DNA of 52,312 bases. It comes from a candidate division TA06 bacterium. GTDB taxonomy: Bacteria; Hydrothermota; DG-26; E44-bin18. Positions within the stretch are counted from its first letter, which is position 1. Each line of letters starts with the position of its first letter. Under the pieces are notes generated by a model. It saw nothing but the letters and a program-made list of their open reading frames with translations, was not told the origin of the DNA and ran no database searches. The translations under genes were made by a program, and so were the position numbers. Shown here piece after piece: positions 48,108 to 52,312 of this stretch. The stretch spans positions 1-52,312 of the forward strand of contig SOJN01000049.1 of the NCBI GenBank assembly GCA_004376575.1, in the 5' to 3' direction.

Positions 48108-50846
48108 CTACCTGACTAGTATCATCTTGCGGGTGGCGGTGGCATCACCGGCTTGGAGTCTGCAGAAGTAAATGCCTGAAGGCAGTTGTTCCCCTGCCGA
48201 GTCTCTCCCATCCCACCTGACTGAGTGCGTTCCTGCCGCCTTTTTCTCATCAACAAGGACACCCACCACACGGCCAGAGGTGTCGTAGACCTTGAGAGAG
48301 ACCTGAGTTGTGACCGCCACTTGGTACCGGATCGCCGTTCGAGATCGGAAGGGGTTCGGCACATTTTGGCGTAGTTCTAACCCCGAAGATCGCATCCTTG
48401 GCTTTGAACGTGTTTCATCAACTCCCACAGTTGGGTAGAGCGCACCGAATACTCGCCAGCTGTTATGGGTCTGCGCCGAGAAGCCCTCGTAGACAATGAT
48501 GCATTGATCATCCGGGCCGTTTGTGATGGTCGGTATCCGCCGGTTGTGAGGTCGACTCACCAACACGATCCCAGACGGGTCAAGAACGGTCCCCGATGTA
48601 TCCACTCTTGCGCCGTAGATACCCCACTTGTTACCGCCTCTGTGGTCACCCCATACCACTATGTAGTTACTTCCGTCAAACGCTGCAGATGTAAACCACA
48701 CAGCACTGTCAGTTGTGCATATGGGGAAGCCCAAGGTGTCGAGCACCTCTCCAGACTGATTAACTCTGGCGCCCCGTATGTTGTCCTCCATGGGCCAAGG
48801 GGGTTCGTCCTCCCATATGACAAGATAGTTATTGCCATCAAACGCCGCCGAGGGCCATGTCTGGTCCCTTTCGGCGGTACAGATTGGCACCGCCGTAGTG
48901 TCAAGTACGACACCAGAAGTATCCACCCTGGCACCATAAATATCCAATCCGCTACCGCCACCGTCCTCGGACCACACTACAAAGTAGTGAGTGTCACTAA
49001 ACACCACGAAAGGAGACCACTTGTCTCCGTTGCCGACAGAGATGGGTATCCCGGCTGGGTCCAGGACAGTGCCCGAAGTGCCGACTCTTGAACCATAGAT
49101 ATCATAACTGGAGATATTCCGGGAGTCTACCCACACAACCAAGTAGTTAGCTCCGCCGAAAGCTGCTGCAGGATACCTTTCTCTGTGCCCGCCCACAGAA
49201 ATGGGTATACTGGCAGGGTCGAGTACAACTCCGGACTGATCCACCCGGGCACCGTAGACGTCACCACTGCTACCGTCGCGGAAGTCATACCACACGGCAA
49301 GGTAGTTCATACCATCGAAGGCTACTGAGCTGCCCTTCTGATCTCCAATCATGGTTGATATGGCTATCGCCGAGGAGTCGAGCACGACGCCTGACGGGCT
49401 CACTCTCATACCGAAAATATCTAGGTCGTCGCCGGTTCGGTAGTCTTCCCAAACTACGAAGTAGTTTGTGCCATCAAACGAAGCGGCCACCTGCATCTGA
49501 TAGTTTGCTGCTGTCGAGAAGAGGATGCCCAAGGTGTCGAGCAGTATCCCAGACGTGTCTATCCTCGCACCACGAACGTTCCAGTCATTGTGCGTGCGGT
49601 TATCCCCCCATGCAATAAGACAGTGAACTCCGGAACAGACAACTGAGGGGCCTGTCTGGGAACCGGCAGCGCCAGATACGGTTGTCCCTAACGTATCTGC
49701 CACTATCCCTGATGTGTCGACCTTGGTTGCGAAGATGTCCGGAAGCCCTGGACGGCCATCCTGCCAAACGACAATGTAGTCTGTTCCATCAAAAGCAACA
49801 CAAGGGGAGGATTGATCATCACTGGCAGAACAGATGGCTATCCCAAAGGAGTCGAGCACTATCCCAGCTGTGTCCAACCTGGCACCACGGATATCTCGGA
49901 GGCCTGATAGGCCGTCCTGCCAGACTACAAGATGCCTATTGATGCCATCAGAGGCGACGGAAGGATATCCCTGATTCCCACTCCCGGTCGATATGGCGAT
50001 ACCCATGGTATCGAGCACACTACCGGACGGCGCCACTCGGGCCCCATATATGTCGGAATCGGTTCCATTCCGCCAATCTTCCCACACCACAAGAGCGGCA
50101 TCAGCGGCAAAGGCAATCGATGGACTCTGTTGGTCGTCGACTGCACTGGAGACTACCACGCCAGACGTATCGAGCACGTTCCCCGAGGTATCGACTCTTG
50201 TCCCGTATATGTCCATGTCCGTGCCGCTCCGGCCGTCTGTCCAGACTACCACGTAGTTTGCCCCATGAAAAGCCGCCGAAGGTCGTGTCTGGTGATCAGG
50301 TGCAGTTGAGACCGCCACTCCCGCGGTATCAAGTAGGATCCCCGATTGACCTATCCTCGCACCATAGATGTCACGTCCGTCCCCGTTGCGGCTATCTCCC
50401 CATACGACAAGATAGTTAGCGCCATCGGATGTCACGGACGGAGACGTCTGCCACCCTGGGGCAGTGGAAATGGGTATGCCAATTGAGTCAAGCAGGACGC
50501 CAGATGCATCAACTCTGGCTCCATATATGTCGGAGGGCCAAACCCGACTGTCCTGCCATACGACAAGGTAGTTTATGCCATTGAACCCAACAGAAGGGAA
50601 CCACTGAAACTCAGGAGCCCCGACATAGAAGGGCACAGTGTCGATCATTAACTCTTCAAGCAAGACGGTAGATGGGTTCTCCCAGGGACCGAGAATTGGC
50701 CGTGCCCGACCCGAGAGCTCTCCCCCGCCAGTGACCTGAGACACGACCTCATCTGGGGAGAATGGAAGCGCTTTGGCCGCTGGTTCTCGAGAAAGAGGCC
50801 CCGGTGCGAGCAGTAAAGCGCAGACTATGATGGTTTGAGGAAACAT
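48108..50846 (-). CDS. Large secreted tandem-repeat protein with FlgD-like C-terminal domain
   Basis: A 912-residue exported protein. Residues 1-25 form a signal peptide (IIVCALLLAPGPLS). From about residue 80 there are 13 complete repeats of about 53 residues and a partial fourteenth, with the pattern P-S-x-A-F-D-G-x-N-Y-L-V-V-W-x-D-x-R, then DIYGARVD, SG.VLD, GI.IS. The spacing and W-D-x-R core suggest beta-propeller-like blades, enough for two seven-bladed rings. The end (LRQNVPNPFRSRTAIRYQV, VYDTSGRVVGVLVDE, SGIYFCRLQAGD) is the FlgD-like Ig/sorting domain also present at 907-2409. Probably surface-exposed; the ligand is unknown. Confidence 0.8.
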   Translation of the reverse strand: MFPQTIIVCALLLAPGPLSREPAAKALPFSPDEVVSQVTGGGELSGRARPILGPWENPSTVLLEELMIDTVPFYVGAPEFQWFPSVGFNGINYLVVWQDSRVWPSDIYGARVDASGVLLDSIGIPISTAPGWQTSPSVTSDGANYLVVWGDSRNGDGRDIYGARIGQSGILLDTAGVAVSTAPDHQTRPSAAFHGANYVVVWTDGRSGTDMDIYGTRVDTSGNVLDTSGVVVSSAVDDQQSPSIAFAADAALVVWEDWRNGTDSDIYGARVAPSGSVLDTMGIAISTGSGNQGYPSVASDGINRHLVVWQDGLSGLRDIRGARLDTAGIVLDSFGIAICSASDDQSSPCVAFDGTDYIVVWQDGRPGLPDIFATKVDTSGIVADTLGTTVSGAAGSQTGPSVVCSGVHCLIAWGDNRTHNDWNVRGARIDTSGILLDTLGILFSTAANYQMQVAASFDGTNYFVVWEDYRTGDDLDIFGMRVSPSGVVLDSSAIAISTMIGDQKGSSVAFDGMNYLAVWYDFRDGSSGDVYGARVDQSGVVLDPASIPISVGGHRERYPAAAFGGANYLVVWVDSRNISSYDIYGSRVGTSGTVLDPAGIPISVGNGDKWSPFVVFSDTHYFVVWSEDGGGSGLDIYGARVDTSGVVLDTTAVPICTAERDQTWPSAAFDGNNYLVIWEDEPPWPMEDNIRGARVNQSGEVLDTLGFPICTTDSAVWFTSAAFDGSNYIVVWGDHRGGNKWGIYGARVDTSGTVLDPSGIVLVSRPHNRRIPTITNGPDDQCIIVYEGFSAQTHNSWRVFGALYPTVGVDETRSKPRMRSSGLELRQNVPNPFRSRTAIRYQVAVTTQVSLKVYDTSGRVVGVLVDEKKAAGTHSVRWDGRDSAGEQLPSGIYFCRLQAGDATATRKMILVR

Positions 50847-50885
50847 ACTGACCCTTGCCTCCGAACTCAGTCCCCCCGTCCAGCT

Positions 50886-50914
50886 ATTTTAGGCCTAAGG
50901 GTGGGCACTATCAA
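50886..50914 (-). promoter_or_regulatory. Promoter of the large repeat-protein gene
   Basis: Minus strand TTGATA (50914-50909), 17-bp spacer, TAAAAT (50891-50886), 40 bp before the start codon. Confidence 0.6.
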
Positions 50915-51342
50915 GGAAAAAAGCAAGTGATGGCACGCGGTGGGTGTCCTTCGCCGCGAACATGGGGACAGGTCCTTCGACGATGCTCAGGATGTACATG
51001 GACTTTTGACTTTTGCGATCACTGGCGACAAACTCGCCGATACATGGAATCCTCTAGGGTAGGGTCAAGGGATGGCGCTTGAGACCTAGGCTAGGCCTAT
51101 CTGTTTCTCCCCGTTTCCTCTGAGAGTGCCTCAATATCCCATCCATATCCTGTTTCCATCCCCTGTCACATCAAACGGTACGTGCCCCTTTCGGGAATAC
51201 CGCTTTCCTGTTAGCTCCAGTCAAAGGAAACCTTCCACATTGGCGGATGGTTGTCAAATTCTTTCGCAACAGTGATCGAGGCGTCTATCGGTGATGATCC
51301 AGCCCAAATCCTGCACAAGGTTCAGAGGGTGTTACAGGGTGC
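50915..51342. other. Intergenic region with family D repeat
   Basis: No gene. Includes family D copy 3 (51249-51280 with flanks). Short open frames near 50855-51082 have no support. Confidence 0.5.
51249..51280. repeat. 32-bp repeat, family D, copy 3
   Basis: Same 32-bp core as 47057-47088 and 47731-47762. Confidence 0.9.
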
Positions 51343-51371
51343 TTGACATCGGCGTTGATTTTGGGTAGAGT
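51343..51371 (+). promoter_or_regulatory. Promoter of the terminal hydrolase gene
   Basis: TTGACA (51343-51348), 17-bp spacer, TAGAGT (51366-51371), identical in type to 231-259 and 17943-17971. A GCACCGTCCCT tag lies between it and the gene (51450-51460). Confidence 0.65.
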
Positions 51372-51503
51372 TCAGTCACGGCAAGGAAGGGCAAGTTAGA
51401 ATCTCAGACGGTATCTGTTTTTTGCAGACGGATTTTGTCAGAAATTCATGCACCGTCCCTAAGTCTCTTTTTAAATCATTAATCAAAAAGTATGGAGGTG
51501 TAA

Positions 51504-52312
51504 GATGAAGCAGAAGATTCTGTTTTTGAGTTGCTGTATTATTTCATTAATCCTAATTATCTATGGCTGCACAAATGGACCTGATAATGTTGCTATCTCA
51601 TCAGATGGTGTGAAAATCAGTTTTGATATACAGGGAGAGGGTGAGCCGGCACTCGTTTTTGTTCATGGCTGGAGCAATAACAGGACTATCTGGGATGCAC
51701 AGGTTTCTCATTTTTCAAAAACATATAAAGTAATAACTGTAGACCTACCCGGTTTTGGAGAATCCGGCAATAACCGTCAAACGTGGACTATAGCATCATT
51801 TGGTGAAGATGTAGCAACTGTTATTAATAAACTTGATCTTGATCAGGTTGTGCTTGTCGGTTTTTCTATGGGCGGACCTGTTGTTATTGAAACCGCAAAG
51901 AGCGTGCCCGATCATGTTGCCGGACTTGTGCTAGTGGATGAATTACATAATGTTGAAATGCAGTATCCTCCAGAAGTTATTAGTTATATGGATAGTGTTT
52001 ATATGGATGTGGTAACAGCTCCGACAATGGAAAAAATGAAACCTTTCTTTAAAAGGAACACTGAGGCATCGTTTGAGCGAATTCTCTCCGTGCTGAATGG
52101 TGTCCCCAAAAAAGGTTGGAGAGAATCGCTGAATGACATGTTCCGATGGGCAAATGAAGATTGTATTGAGTCGCTTAAAAAGACACGGGCTCCTATTATT
52201 TCAATTAATTCGGATCAAACTCCGACAAATGTGGAAGCTTTCATGAAGTATGTTCCATCATTCAAGGTCAAGATCATCCCGGATGTAGGGCATCTTGTAA
52301 TGTGGGATGCCC
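51504..52312 (+). CDS. Alpha/beta hydrolase lipoprotein, incomplete at the window end
   Basis: At least 269 residues; the gene runs past the window edge. The ATG at 51504 has GGAGG 8 bp upstream. The signal peptide ends in a lipobox YGC (LIIYGCTNG). The alpha/beta-hydrolase fold is clear: VFVHGWSNNRTIWD (oxyanion), TVDLPGFGESG, nucleophile GFSMGGP, and the histidine of IPDVGHLVMWDA near the window end. It is more AT-rich than all its neighbours. It differs from the 8108-9508 hydrolase in lacking the N-terminal beta domain. The substrate is unknown. Confidence 0.8.

Noticed and set aside
48108-50846. Long plus-strand open frames opposite the repeat-protein gene
   Set aside because: They mirror the repeat periodicity of the minus-strand gene and have no start signals or family features.
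1-52312. tRNA, rRNA or CRISPR features
   Set aside because: I looked for T-arm motifs (GGTTCGAATCC type), rRNA signature sequences and spaced short repeats, and found none I could support.

Overview
The window looks like a chromosomal contig from an uncultured, mainly anaerobic, non-photosynthetic bacterium, probably of a candidate phylum near the FCB/WOR-3/TA06 type. The inference rests on: secreted tandem-repeat proteins with FlgD-like Ig C-termini, a DUF5916 outer-membrane protein, lipoproteins with lipoboxes, a group 3b [NiFe] hydrogenase, and rubrerythrin/superoxide-reductase/flavodiiron oxygen defence. The species cannot be named from sequence alone. No rRNA, tRNA, CRISPR array or intact transposase gene was seen. 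Promoters share an obvious pattern: TTGAC[A/T], about 17 bp, then TAGAGT, TAGAAT, TACAAT or TATAAT.

Layout. 0.2-10.4 kb: methyltransferase, repeat-rich secreted protein, hypothetical envelope protein, DUF5916 protein, DinB, ARPP-1-family protein, lipoprotein hydrolase, second methyltransferase. 10.8-19.9 kb: a lipid/glycan block with two B12-type radical SAM enzymes bracketing a fused IPCT/DIPP-synthase-like protein, an HD-domain protein, a GH130 phosphorylase and two GT4 glycosyltransferases. 20.6-24.6 kb: a minus-strand operon of a small membrane protein, a sodium:solute symporter and two chimeric ORFs in which the halves of a lipoate-protein ligase and of an acyl-CoA synthetase have been exchanged. 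25.0-29.1 kb: PerR-like regulator, NifU C-domain, TusA, DsrE, an IscS homologue without the PLP lysine, IscU, a superoxide reductase without its iron-binding cysteine, and a decayed rubrerythrin. 29.2-33.7 kb: hydBGDA group 3b hydrogenase operon with its maturation protease.

33.7-42.6 kb is a dense redox and oxygen-defence island: DUF438/hemerythrin/PAS protein, FTR-rubredoxin fusion, glutaredoxin, nitroreductase, peroxiredoxin remnant, DUF302, then on the minus strand Fur-family regulator, rubrerythrin, ferritin-like, superoxide reductase, ferritin, ferritin-like, FprA and Hrb. 43.1-52.3 kb holds a stand-alone GMP-synthase ATP-PPase subunit, a DUF1059 protein, a MazEF-type toxin-antitoxin pair, several families of short intergenic repeats, a small envelope protein, GrpB, a 912-residue tandem-repeat secreted protein and the start of an AT-rich lipoprotein hydrolase.

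The genes suggest an anaerobe that moves electrons among H2, NAD(P)H, ferredoxin and rubredoxin, and spends them on detoxifying O2, superoxide and peroxide. Its Fe-S assembly may use sulfur carriers (TusA/DsrE) rather than a PLP-dependent desulfurase encoded here. The most unusual items are the reciprocal LplA/acyl-CoA-synthetase swap, the lysine-less IscS, the SOR without its cysteine ligand, and two repeat copies with a conserved promoter followed by hairpins whose stems are conserved but whose loops differ in length.
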